Part shown: piece by piece, positions 16,600 through 22,955 of the stretch
Numbering within the stretch: the first letter of the stretch is position 1
Layout of the letters: every line of letters starts with the position of its first letter
Source of the DNA: a virus
Reading direction: 5' to 3' (one strand)
Length of the DNA: 23,724 bases
Virus record (IMG/VR): IMGVR_UViG_3300037493_004234
Location: 1-23,724 of that record
Program-made: the position numbers and the translations under genes
The notes under the pieces: generated by a model
The model's input: the letters and a program-made list of their open reading frames with translations, nothing else
Database searches by the model: none
What the model was told of the DNA's origin: nothing

Positions 16600-17277
16600 T
16601 TAGTTCTGCGTCACAGTCCATTCGCCGTCAACTTTAGTAACAGCGCTCTCTGCATCACTCTCATTCATGCCCAACGTCTTCGCATGATCAAGCGCACGCT
16701 TCTTGCTGGAGAAGGCTCGCACCTCTACTGCTGTGCCTCCATCTTCCGTGAAGCTCTCGAAGTTCAACTCCATGCTCTCGCAATCATCCTCGGGCAGCAA
16801 CCCCTTGAAGGAAGTCGAACGCGGCTTGGTCTCCGTTCCCTCCTCACGAGGTTTTCGCGGAGTTCGCTCTTTCGCCACCTTCGCAACCTTCGGTGCGCGT
16901 TGCTTCTTCTCCTCGACAAACCCAACCCGCAACACGTTCATGTCCCCTACCACCGACTCCTTATCGAGATAGATGCGCCTCCCGGAGGCGAGATCCCGCA
17001 ACGTCGCGTCAAACCGCTTCTTCTGCGTGGTCCACGTCCATGCGACACTCCCGTCCGCACACAGCAAATGCTCGGACTTCGTCCGCTCCGGTGTTCCCTC
17101 CAAGAACTTCACGAAGACCACTCCCATCGGAATTTGCGACTCCCGGAAATTCTTCTGGAGAATCTCCCCGTTGTGTGGGTTCGTCACCGCCCACGTCACA
17201 AACCGCTCGGTGGAAGCAGCTTTCACTACAGGTGTCTCTTCGACTTTCTCTTCGGTTTTCTCTTGTGTCATTGTCAT
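16600..17277 (-). CDS. Unknown phage protein with K/R-rich linker, 225 aa
   Basis: It can start at either of two in-frame ATGs; the second (17271) stands at better distance from AGGAG. Residues about 24-125 look like one folded domain ('ERFVTWAVTNPHNGEILQKN', 'RRIYLDKESVVGDMNVLRVG'). Residues 127-158 are a basic Lys/Arg/Pro linker ('KQRAPKVAKVAKERTPRKPR') that could touch nucleic acid. The end, about 168-225, is a small acidic domain with a 'KKRALDHAKTLGMNESDA' helix and 'KVDGEWTV' strand. No family is recognised. It is separated from the terminase by a terminator and from the methyltransferase upstream by only 34 bases, so it belongs with the accessory block. Confidence 0.65.
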   Translation of the reverse strand: MTMTQEKTEEKVEETPVVKAASTERFVTWAVTNPHNGEILQKNFRESQIPMGVVFVKFLEGTPERTKSEHLLCADGSVAWTWTTQKKRFDATLRDLASGRRIYLDKESVVGDMNVLRVGFVEEKKQRAPKVAKVAKERTPRKPREEGTETKPRSTSFKGLLPEDDCESMELNFESFTEDGGTAVEVRAFSSKKRALDHAKTLGMNESDAESAVTKVDGEWTVTQN

Positions 17278-17311
17278 CTCTCCTACTGTGTCTTTGTTGT
17301 GTCTACGTTAA

Positions 17312-18016
17312 CTAGATCCGATTAAAGTCCTCATACTCAAGATATGTCCCGAACATATTTGGATTCCAGTGGTTGCTATTCGCAAACACGAACTCCCCAG
17401 TGCCCTTGCAGTGATACCCCTGGATGCTCCAAACGTAGAACCCGATCTTCTCGAAATACTTCGACAGCCGCTCGTAGTCGGCCCTGGAATGAATCTCCAC
17501 CATGACGATGGATGTCTTGCTCAGATCCATGTTCTCAATGATGTCGACCTCCGCACCCTCCGTGTCCACCTTTACAATGTCGAACTCTCCGACTATCTCT
17601 CTTGGGTGAATGGTCGGAACAACACGCTCCTCCACATCGTCCGTGCTCGCGTGCGAAAAACCGTTCCCAGAAGTATGAAAACGATCTTTGTTCACCTTGA
17701 TCGTCAACTCCTCACTCGTGCTCACGGCAAAGTGTCGCGCTTCGATCATAGGGTATGATGAAGTGTTCTTCATCAAACAGTCGAACACCTCCTTCACCGG
17801 CTCGTAAGACCTCACACAACTCCCTGGAAAGCGTGTCACCGCCCACAACGCAAACGCCCCAACGTTCCCACCGATGTCCAAAATGGACAGATTGACCCCA
17901 CCAAGAAAACAATCATACCCTCCTCGGATGAACACCTCGTCCACCACACACTCCCCACCATCAGGAACGAAAAACACCTGCTCCATCCCAGCGCCCTGTG
18001 CAATTACCTTTTTCAT
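17312..18016 (-). CDS. FkbM-family SAM-dependent methyltransferase
   Basis: A 234-aa protein with an excellent ribosome site (GAGGTGAT). Motif I of the Rossmann fold is 'ILDIGGNVGAFAL' at residues 45-57, the acidic second strand end is E72 ('RSYEPVKEVFDCLMKN'), and 'DIVKVDTEGAEVDIIENM' at 146-163 with a following 'VMVEIHS' is the FkbM signature. FkbM enzymes O-methylate small molecules, sugars and glycans. In a phage, possible targets are host surface sugars, virion glycans or a capsule, but nothing here fixes the substrate. No glycosyltransferase lies nearby. The C-terminal part ends in Asn/Tyr-rich sequence and seems complete. Length fits the compact members. Confidence 0.9.
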   Translation of the reverse strand: MKKVIAQGAGMEQVFFVPDGGECVVDEVFIRGGYDCFLGGVNLSILDIGGNVGAFALWAVTRFPGSCVRSYEPVKEVFDCLMKNTSSYPMIEARHFAVSTSEELTIKVNKDRFHTSGNGFSHASTDDVEERVVPTIHPREIVGEFDIVKVDTEGAEVDIIENMDLSKTSIVMVEIHSRADYERLSKYFEKIGFYVWSIQGYHCKGTGEFVFANSNHWNPNMFGTYLEYEDFNRI

Positions 18017-18034
18017 ATCACCTCTTTTGTTTGC

Positions 18035-18051
18035 AACCTATCAGATAGGTT
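18035..18051. other. Dyad symmetry in leader of the methyltransferase gene
   Basis: AACCTAT and ATAGGTT pair perfectly across CAG, about 18 bases before the methyltransferase ATG and close to its ribosome site. No T-run follows, so a regulator site or a small leader hairpin is more likely than a terminator. Confidence 0.4.
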
Positions 18052-18085
18052 GATGTTTGCAGTGTCATTATGTTGGATGCTGTGC

Positions 18086-18114
18086 GTTATTGCTAGCAGC
18101 AAATTAAGGCTCAA
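18086..18114 (-). promoter_or_regulatory. Possible promoter for methyltransferase and 225-aa gene
   Basis: TTGAGC (18114..18109), 17 bases, AATAAC (18091..18086) match the sigma70 consensus at four of six bases each, in the 113-bp gap after the lipoprotein gene. The match is weak, but position and spacing are right. Confidence 0.25.
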
Positions 18115-18129
18115 CACAAAAGAACAGGC

Positions 18130-18969
18130 TCATTTCACACAGATGGTGTTGTACTCGACAGTGTTGAGTTTCAAACCCACCTCTGGAAACTTCTTCACCT
18201 CCTCATCCTTAGAAAGGAACCACACCTCGTGCCGGTTCAACCCTAAATCTGGGACAGAGGAAGTAATGATTTCCTCTGGTCCATCCCCAACCCCACCGTG
18301 CAAAAATCGCTTCCCTCGACACCTATCCTCATCGTAAATGCCGTGCGGATAGCCGTTCCTACAATGACTATAACCATAAGTGGATTGGTCATACTCACAC
18401 CCAGGCTCGAACAACCCATCGCAGTTATCCACCAACGTCCGCACCTCTGGAGAAGTGGGCACCCGCATCCCAAGATTCTTGCACCGCATCTCAATCAGAT
18501 AATACATAGCCTTCTCAGGAATATCCTCAACATAGCCAAACAACTCCCAACACAACCCAGTCCGATCATCACACCAAAGATGCAACAAAGGCGCACTCTC
18601 TGAAACACTCTCACTAGCAGAGTCAGAAACACTCTCCGATGCGGAAGATGTCTCAGTGATGGTCCCACTGGAAGATGTGTCCACTGAAGTAGAAACCGAG
18701 CCGCTCCCAGTGTCTACCACTCCAGTCCCAGTTTCATCAACACTGCCACTCCCATCACCCCAACCACTACCACTATCAACAGTCTCGTTGGCACTATCAA
18801 CATCACTGCAATCTGTACTATCACTCCCAGGATCAACGAAATAACCAGACTCACTGCAACTGTCTCCCTCAACCAACTCCCCAGTCTCCATATCTACTCC
18901 CGCAGGGTCCACTATCAACGAACAACCAAAACCCACTAACACGAAAATCAGCGGAAATACCCATCTCAT
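18130..18969 (-). CDS. Secreted lipoprotein with Ser/Thr/Asp/Gly linker and Cys-rich Lcl/DUF1566-like domain
   Basis: A 279-aa protein with a strong ribosome site (AGGAGGTG). The N-terminus has a single Arg, a hydrophobic run and a lipobox-like 'VGFGC' with Cys16 as the likely lipid-bearing residue. Residues about 45-126 are a low-complexity linker of Asp, Ser, Thr, Gly and Glu. The C-terminal domain, 128-279, holds many Cys (positions 133, 140, 163, 183, 191, 203, 217, 277) and 'RCKNLGMRVPTSPEVRTLVD', which resembles the 'C-x-N-L-x-x-R-x-P-T-x-x-E-L-R-x-L-I' core of Lcl/DUF1566 domains. Such linkers and domains are common in lipoproteins of Myxococcota and related groups, and suggest host origin. 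It may alter the cell surface, for instance to block a second phage. This role is conjecture; family match is by eye. Confidence 0.72.
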   Translation of the reverse strand: MRWVFPLIFVLVGFGCSLIVDPAGVDMETGELVEGDSCSESGYFVDPGSDSTDCSDVDSANETVDSGSGWGDGSGSVDETGTGVVDTGSGSVSTSVDTSSSGTITETSSASESVSDSASESVSESAPLLHLWCDDRTGLCWELFGYVEDIPEKAMYYLIEMRCKNLGMRVPTSPEVRTLVDNCDGLFEPGCEYDQSTYGYSHCRNGYPHGIYDEDRCRGKRFLHGGVGDGPEEIITSSVPDLGLNRHEVWFLSKDEEVKKFPEVGLKLNTVEYNTICVK

Positions 18970-19008
18970 CGCAACACCTCCTGCTAGAGAAACACCTTGA
19001 CACTACAA

Positions 19009-19272
19009 CTATGCAGTGCGTTCTACCCTTATCCTATATGAAGTACCATCCTCCATAAACACAACTATGGAATCCGGTACTGCCTCACTCCTCTCCACAT
19101 ACTTAATCCTCGTCTTTACCCTCTTCAACTCCATCTCCGCTAAATTCATCTCCTCCGTCCAACTAGCTCCTGGAAAACTACAGTTACACCACTTGCTAAA
19201 TCCCTCCCACAACAACTGGAGAACCTCCACCACGTCAGGCCGCACCACCGTGGGTACAATCGTGTTCCTCAT
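19009..19272 (-). CDS. Unknown small protein, 87 aa
   Basis: The frame is open from a TTG at 19293, but GAGAGGAG lies seven bases before the ATG at 19272, so the 87-aa form is preferred. The product begins MRNTIVPTVVRPDVVEVLQL, has Trp and Cys in a central segment ('FSKWCNCSFPGASWTEEMNL'), then a charged helix and two closing strands ('DSIVVFMEDGTSYRIRVERT'). It lies 39 bases before the lipoprotein gene and shares direction, so the two may be one transcript from the promoter at 19529-19537. No family is recognised. Confidence 0.55.
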   Translation of the reverse strand: MRNTIVPTVVRPDVVEVLQLLWEGFSKWCNCSFPGASWTEEMNLAEMELKRVKTRIKYVERSEAVPDSIVVFMEDGTSYRIRVERTA

Positions 19273-19285
19273 CTCATAACTCCTC

Positions 19286-19522
19286 TCACCCAAAAGCTCG
19301 CTTTATCAACCCCCACCACCCACGTAAACCTAACCCAATACCCATCGCCCGCCTGTTCCACCGCAACACCGTCCCACCTCGTACCATCGCGTGGGTCCCC
19401 CCACGCACCATCCCGTCCCCACAAACCGCCCGCACACCGCTATCTATCACCTGCAACTTCCGCTGCAATATCACCAACCTCCCCACACTCGCTCTGCTAA
19501 AATATTTGTTTTTTATTTTCAT
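19286..19522 (-). CDS. Possible small basic protein, 78 aa, maybe leaderless
   Basis: The ATG lies only seven bases after an extended -10 box, near the expected transcription start, and has no Shine-Dalgarno, so it would be a leaderless message. The product is Arg/Gly-rich, with 'MVRGGT' twice a few residues apart and a closing 'LGLRGWWGLIKRAFG'. It shares its end with the upstream TTG of the next gene. The composition is skewed like its neighbour on the coding strand (G-rich), which can keep frames open by chance. It may be a real basic peptide or a non-translated leader. Confidence 0.3.
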   Translation of the reverse strand: MKIKNKYFSRASVGRLVILQRKLQVIDSGVRAVCGDGMVRGGTHAMVRGGTVLRWNRRAMGIGLGLRGWWGLIKRAFG

Positions 19523-19528
19523 GAGTCA

Positions 19529-19537
19529 ATTATATCA
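19529..19537 (-). promoter_or_regulatory. Extended -10 promoter (TGATATAAT)
   Basis: TGA-TATAAT on the minus strand is a perfect extended -10 element in an AT-rich stretch, with no good -35. It would start transcription at about 19522 and serve the 87-aa gene, lipoprotein and perhaps methyltransferase. Confidence 0.5.
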
Positions 19538-19947
19538 GAGGCTTTTAATAAATAAATGTTTAATTCGAGGCTCATATATCAAAATTTTGTATCGGGATGT
19601 CAAACCTCGTTTGCACTCCGGTATGCGTCAGTGCCCAAGAGTGACTATTCCTACCCACGACCATCGGGCCGCGTCGGATTACGGTCAGACTGTAATTCGG
19701 GTGGTCTGCGACCGGAGGCCCAGAGCTTGCCTGGCGAGCCTAGCGTGCCCAGGACTGCCCGTTCCGAGGGAAGGCAAGGGGTGATTGAGGCAAGCGCTGC
19801 AAGCGCCTTGGATTGGAAGATGGTGCCCTACAATCGATCTCACGTTGGCATGAATAGTGCTTACAGAGGATAGTGTGGCTTGAGCGAGATCTAGCGTGCC
19901 TGTGGGTGGACGTTCTATTGATGGTAAGTACTAGGACATAGGGGAGA
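19538..19947. other. Gene-poor segment with stem-loops, unexplained
   Basis: No frame here has a convincing protein or ribosome site; the overlapping open frames on both strands are low in quality. The first 60 bases are AT-rich, the rest G-rich on the plus strand. A stem CGGTCAGAC (19682-19690) pairs with 19704-19714 allowing a two-base bulge, CCTGG (19730-19734) pairs with CCAGG (19748-19752), and GCAAGCGC occurs twice in a row near 19791-19806. CTAGCGTGC occurs at 19740-19748 and 19891-19899. It could hold a structured RNA or regulatory sites, but I recognise none. Confidence 0.5.
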
Positions 19948-20172
19948 TCAGAACGCGGACTCAGCACACCACGGAGTAGCATACAGGGGATTATTCTTAT
20001 TCAATCGCCGCAAGAATAGCTGCGCATCGATTAACCTTTGTTCGCTTGGATAGGTGTAGACCCATCTACAGGTTACATAGTCAATTTCGTACTTGACACC
20101 GAAGTGCTTTTCACATTTAGCAGCATCATCAAAACAGCATACCATATGCACTCTATTCTTTGGGTAGGTCAT
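19948..20172 (-). CDS. Unknown small protein, 74 aa
   Basis: It begins MTYPKNRVHMVCCFDDAAKC and has 'VTCRWVYTYPSEQRLIDAQL' in the middle, with five Cys in 74 residues, so a metal site is possible. A weak ribosome site (GGCGGT) precedes the ATG. It is the last of the small-gene series, 13 bases after the 116-aa gene upstream. No terminator is visible behind it. No family is recognised. Confidence 0.5.
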   Translation of the reverse strand: MTYPKNRVHMVCCFDDAAKCEKHFGVKYEIDYVTCRWVYTYPSEQRLIDAQLFLRRLNKNNPLYATPWCAESAF

Positions 20173-20185
20173 TCTTTACCGCCTT

Positions 20186-20536
20186 TCATATGTAGGTACA
20201 AACCTCAGCGGTAGCTGAGCAGTAAAAACACGTTGTGTATGTATTATGGTCGTTTTCTGATAATCTACCCTCTACAGTAACCTTGATACTAACGTCATAT
20301 TTAGTATCGCTGTACTCGCCTTTCATGATATGTGCTCGCGCTACTCGGAAGCTTGTAATAATGGGCAGCTTTATTCCCTTGGATAAGGCCCATACCTTTT
20401 CCCATCCTACTATCTCACCTGTTACACAGTATGCCTTGCCGATAGCAGCTAACCTCACCACTCGCCTTTGATCGTCACTAGGGGAGATGGCTAGGACGGG
20501 CTCGCAATCGTAAACTTCATTCGTCCTAGTCTTCAT
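20186..20536 (-). CDS. Unknown protein, 116 aa
   Basis: The ATG overlaps the TGA of the signal-peptide gene (ATGA), which implies coupling. It has a strand-rich layout: 'YDCEPVLAISPSDDQRRVVR', 'KAYCVTGEIVGWEKVWALSK', and a close with 'YTTCFYCSATAEVC' holding three Cys, a possible metal or disulfide site. No membrane segment is present. No family is recognised. The next gene follows after 13 bases. Confidence 0.55.
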   Translation of the reverse strand: MKTRTNEVYDCEPVLAISPSDDQRRVVRLAAIGKAYCVTGEIVGWEKVWALSKGIKLPIITSFRVARAHIMKGEYSDTKYDVSIKVTVEGRLSENDHNTYTTCFYCSATAEVCTYI

Positions 20537-20883
20537 TCTATCACCCCGCTTTTACATTCTGCCAAGCTACCGCATTGAAAGGCACAATCGTTGCCACTCC
20601 ACGCATGGGCAAATGCTCGACTGCATGCAATCCCTCCCATATATGGGTACCTTTCCCATATGACTCTTTGTTGCGCCGCTGTAAGGCTTGTGCGTAGCTT
20701 GGCGAGCATATCGAACGCTGCCCCTATCTCCGTGCAGTCTGTATCCGTAGCACCCTGGTCTATCAGGGAATTTATCCTTCGCGCCGCTTCCCTTGCATGC
20801 TGGAAAGCGCTTGCATTGCTTGCCATTGCGCTGCCCGCAAATGCGAGTAGCACGGTTAGTGTGATTGTGAAAATGAAGTTCAT
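20533..20883 (-). CDS. Exported small protein with signal peptide, 116 aa
   Basis: It starts inside the end of the 96-aa gene (ATGA), with AGGTGAC in front. Residues 1-21 form a hydrophobic signal with a clear cleavage site, A19-M20-A21 before Ser22, though without the usual positive charge at the start. The mature part has a helix ('AFQHAREAARRINSLIDQGA') and four Cys, 'CTEIGAAFDMLAKLRTSL', 'GGIACSRAFAHAWSG', 'CAFQCGSLAEC', which could form disulfides in the periplasm. It would act outside the cytoplasm, for example in surface exclusion or host lysis control, but nothing fixes this. Confidence 0.6.
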   Translation of the reverse strand: MNFIFTITLTVLLAFAGSAMASNASAFQHAREAARRINSLIDQGATDTDCTEIGAAFDMLAKLRTSLTAAQQRVIWERYPYMGGIACSRAFAHAWSGNDCAFQCGSLAECKSGVIE

Positions 20884-21170
20884 TTGTCACCTGCTCCCTT
20901 AGATAGTCGCAATGCTACACCGGAAAGACTAGCGATCAGCCCTAGAATATGCGCAATTGATTGTTCGATGTCGTCTGAATCAAAAGACGAGCACTCGATT
21001 GACTTTGTGTACTTCTCAACGGCACCCTCAAACAAGGTGCAATCAATATAGTATTGCAATTCATTAAACGCTGTAGGGCATTGCGTCAAAGTGTAAGCAA
21101 CCACTAACTCCACGAATCGAGTGATCTCACCTGGTTCCAACAAATGATCTGAAATCAACGGTATGCACAT
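20880..21170 (-). CDS. Unknown small protein, 96 aa
   Basis: AGAGGAAC precedes the ATG. The protein is acidic and helical, begins MCIPLISDHLLEPGEITRFV, and has 'SIECSSFDSDDIEQSIAHIL' near its end followed by a 'GLIASLSGVALRLSKGAG' hydrophobic helix that may be a weak membrane anchor. Its stop overlaps the ATG of the exported protein, so the two are probably made together. No family is recognised. Confidence 0.55.
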   Translation of the reverse strand: MCIPLISDHLLEPGEITRFVELVVAYTLTQCPTAFNELQYYIDCTLFEGAVEKYTKSIECSSFDSDDIEQSIAHILGLIASLSGVALRLSKGAGDK

Positions 21171-21185
21171 TTTTGTTCCTCTTTC

Positions 21186-21521
21186 TTAGAATAAATTGGC
21201 TTTTTGTCTAGCAATATCGCGTTGAACAATGACCAAGTGCGCCTGCAATCTCGCGATATGCTCCGACATTGTGTCAAGCTCCCCTAGTCTTTCCTCTATT
21301 TCATCCTGTGGGCGGGGAGTGCAGAAAGAGTCAATCGTAGGCAAGCAAGAGTCAAGCCATTTAGCCCTATTATTATCAAAAGACTCGCCGGAAATAGACG
21401 CGTTAAAATACGTGTGGACAAGTGCCATATACGGCACATCTCCACCAAGAATTGCAAGCTTTATTGCGAATCGTATTTCTTCGCGTTCATAATCCCTATC
21501 ATCCGAATCGGTCATAGGCAT
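21186..21521 (-). CDS. Unknown helical protein, 111 aa
   Basis: The frame extends further up to 21611, but that part overlaps a terminator, while AAGAGGGAC lies seven bases before the ATG at 21521. The product begins MPMTDSDDRDYEREEIRFAI, has a middle with 'YFNASISGESFDNNRAKWLD', and ends in a long helix 'LGELDTMSEHIARLQAHLVI' with a basic tail, probably a coiled coil. It starts a group of five genes after a terminator, so a promoter may lie near 21522-21587. No family is recognised. Confidence 0.55.
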   Translation of the reverse strand: MPMTDSDDRDYEREEIRFAIKLAILGGDVPYMALVHTYFNASISGESFDNNRAKWLDSCLPTIDSFCTPRPQDEIEERLGELDTMSEHIARLQAHLVIVQRDIARQKANLF

Positions 21522-21587
21522 TTTGTCCCTCTTTCTGCGAGTGTTATTTCTCGCTTTTTCAATACCGCAAAATATTTTGTGGCATTG

Positions 21588-21617
21588 AAAAAACGGCCAG
21601 TTTAAAGGCACTGGCCA
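21588..21617 (-). terminator. Rho-independent terminator after the 208-aa gene
   Basis: GGCCAGT (21595-21601) pairs with ACTGGCC (21610-21616) over an eight-base loop; on the minus strand the stem is followed by G and six T. It stops reading from the 208-aa gene upstream and lies 67 bases before the 111-aa gene. Confidence 0.75.
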
Positions 21618-21674
21618 GCCTATTTAAAACGGTGTCAAGCAATCGCACGCATAGTCGATGCCTGCCGCTTCAAA

Positions 21675-22301
21675 TCATGCGTTCTGCTGCACTGGTCCAT
21701 GCACTTCGGCGTTCTGAGCCAACAATGCCGCTTGCGCCAAGCGCTGCATCTTGGCCAATTCGCGGGCATGGAAGTTGGGTCCGACCATGCCCATGGTCCC
21801 ATAGTAATGAGCCTCACTCGTCCTCGTGTACCTACTCGCCCCCTCGGGCACGATTTCGGCCACTTTGACATCTGCCACGTAAGCGTTAGACATGCCCGGC
21901 GTCCCGCCCTTGAGTTGCAAATCGATCGCCCTGCCGTAACGCACTGCGGCCTTTCCGTCACTGGTCCATCTCGCCACGATCCTACCCAAGGGACTATCCG
22001 CCAACACTGCGGAGATATACTTGCGGCTTGCGGCTTGGCAAGTCGTGAACACGGTCCCATCGGTATCGACGCACGTGTAATTGACGTACCCATCGGGCAG
22101 GGCCTTGGGTGTCTCGATCTTGGCGATTGACTTCGGCGCATCACTGGAAAGAGCGAGGGACGTGTTAGGCTCGATCGTCTCGTTTTCCTCGGTAGCTTCG
22201 ACCGGGACAAGGGACGAAATCACGGGCTTTACCTTGGTTGACTTAGCGGGCTTTGTGACTTTGCTGGTCGACTCGGTAGCCTTGTTGAAACGCTTCGACA
22301 T
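21675..22301 (-). CDS. Unknown protein, 208 aa, with basic disordered N-terminus
   Basis: AAGGAAAGTG stands nine bases before the ATG. The first 70 residues are rich in Lys, Ser, Thr, Pro and Glu ('MSKRFNKATESTSKVTKPAK', 'VPVEATEENETIEPNTS') and look disordered. Residues about 90-165 form a compact beta domain ('NYTCVDTDGTVFTTCQAASR', 'IVARWTSDGKAAVRYGRAID', 'NAYVADVKVAEIVPEG'). The end is Ala/Gln-rich ('LAKMQRLAQAALLAQNAEVH'). It might be a DNA-binding or virion accessory protein; no family is recognised. A hairpin (22322-22342) lies just before its ribosome site and a terminator follows it. Confidence 0.6.
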   Translation of the reverse strand: MSKRFNKATESTSKVTKPAKSTKVKPVISSLVPVEATEENETIEPNTSLALSSDAPKSIAKIETPKALPDGYVNYTCVDTDGTVFTTCQAASRKYISAVLADSPLGRIVARWTSDGKAAVRYGRAIDLQLKGGTPGMSNAYVADVKVAEIVPEGASRYTRTSEAHYYGTMGMVGPNFHARELAKMQRLAQAALLAQNAEVHGPVQQNA

Positions 22302-22321
22302 GGTTCACTTTCCTTTTCTGG

Positions 22322-22342
22322 TAGCGGTTTATTTTTCCGCTA
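22322..22342. other. Leader hairpin of the 208-aa gene
   Basis: TAGCGG (22322-22327) pairs with CCGCTA (22337-22342) over a nine-base loop. On the minus strand it ends about 20 bases before the ATG of the 208-aa gene, near its Shine-Dalgarno, so it could affect translation; on the plus strand it is followed by T6. Confidence 0.35.
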
Positions 22343-22370
22343 ACCTTTTTTCGAGCTTAATTGCCCGCGC

Positions 22371-22399
22371 TTTCCTAAGACCGCGAAAGTCTTAGGAAA
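22371..22399. other. 11-bp hairpin after the 102-aa gene
   Basis: TTTCCTAAGAC pairs perfectly with GTCTTAGGAAA across a seven-base loop, eleven bases after the 102-aa gene. No T-run follows on the minus strand, so it may protect or weaken the message rather than end it. Confidence 0.55.
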
Positions 22400-22409
22400 A
22401 AACGAGAAA

Positions 22410-22718
22410 TTAAACGAACACTGGAATGTCTATCGTCAATCCATGCCAAGTAGAAATACTTGGGCCGCCACAAGTCAAAGGCGAGTAGGCTTTGACCAGC
22501 TTGTCAACGCTCGCCTTTAGGTCGTAGCCTTCGGGCCTACTGTCTACTGGCGAAACCTCAAATTCCACTTGCAAATTCCCGTACTGGAAACCGAGCCTTG
22601 CAAGCTTGACACCGGGCTCGTGCTTTTCCAGATAGGACGCAAGCTCGTAACCGAACAGTTCGAACTGTGCGCGGAGCGTAGCACGAGCGGCAAGAATGTT
22701 TTTTTCTTCTGTTCTCAT
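22410..22718 (-). CDS. Unknown protein, 102 aa
   Basis: The ATG shares a base with the stop of the gene before (TAATG), a typical coupling arrangement. It begins MRTEEKNILAARATLRAQFE, then 'ELASYLEKHEPGVKLARLGF', 'GNLQVEFEVSPVDSRPEGYD' and a final 'STWHGLTIDIPVFV'. It looks like a compact alpha/beta domain without membrane or Cys features. No family is recognised. Confidence 0.6.
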   Translation of the reverse strand: MRTEEKNILAARATLRAQFELFGYELASYLEKHEPGVKLARLGFQYGNLQVEFEVSPVDSRPEGYDLKASVDKLVKAYSPLTCGGPSISTWHGLTIDIPVFV

Positions 22719-22912
22719 TAGAGCACCATCTCAATTTGCGAAAACTCGTAACCTTGGCTTGCCCGGTCATAGGCCGAGCAAGCTACCAGCGCGCCGTTCA
22801 CGGTATTGATTTCGTTTTCCAAGTAGTCTTCCACTTCTTTGAGCGCACCGGAATGGCGCACAAACGTTAGATCGGCTTTAAGGTTTCCAAGGCGGTTTTT
22901 GAGTTCTTCCAT
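22718..22912 (-). CDS. Unknown small protein, 64 aa
   Basis: The open frame reaches up to a TTG at 22966, but AAGGAGATTGTC immediately before the ATG at 22912 makes the 64-aa form clearly better. It begins MEELKNRLGNLKADLTFVRH, an amphipathic helix that may be a short coiled coil, and ends 'DRASQGYEFSQIEMVL'. Its stop overlaps the next start (TAATG). No family is recognised. Confidence 0.6.
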   Translation of the reverse strand: MEELKNRLGNLKADLTFVRHSGALKEVEDYLENEINTVNGALVACSAYDRASQGYEFSQIEMVL

Positions 22913-22955
22913 GACAATCTCCTTTTGTTTGATGCGTGTTATTTCGCACCGTTGT

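Noticed and set aside
16600-17277. 225-aa gene as the small terminase subunit
   Set aside because: It lies next to terL but lacks a helix-turn-helix start and the usual coiled-coil core, and a terminator separates the two genes.
19720-19785. Similarity to the catalytic domain V of a group II intron
   Set aside because: A GAGC/GTTC pair and a G-rich end are suggestive, but the fixed bulge, tetraloop and the GUGYG start are absent and no reverse transcriptase is near.
19506-19873. Two overlapping plus-strand frames in the gene-poor segment
   Set aside because: No ribosome site, no protein-like pattern, and they overlap each other and a promoter for the other strand.
21635-22210. 191-aa minus-strand frame overlapping the 208-aa gene
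   Set aside because: Arg/Ser/Pro-rich and out of frame with the gene that has the ribosome site; no start signal.
22558-22770. 70-aa frame across the TAATG junction
   Set aside because: Out of frame with both coupled genes and Arg/Cys-rich; no ribosome site.
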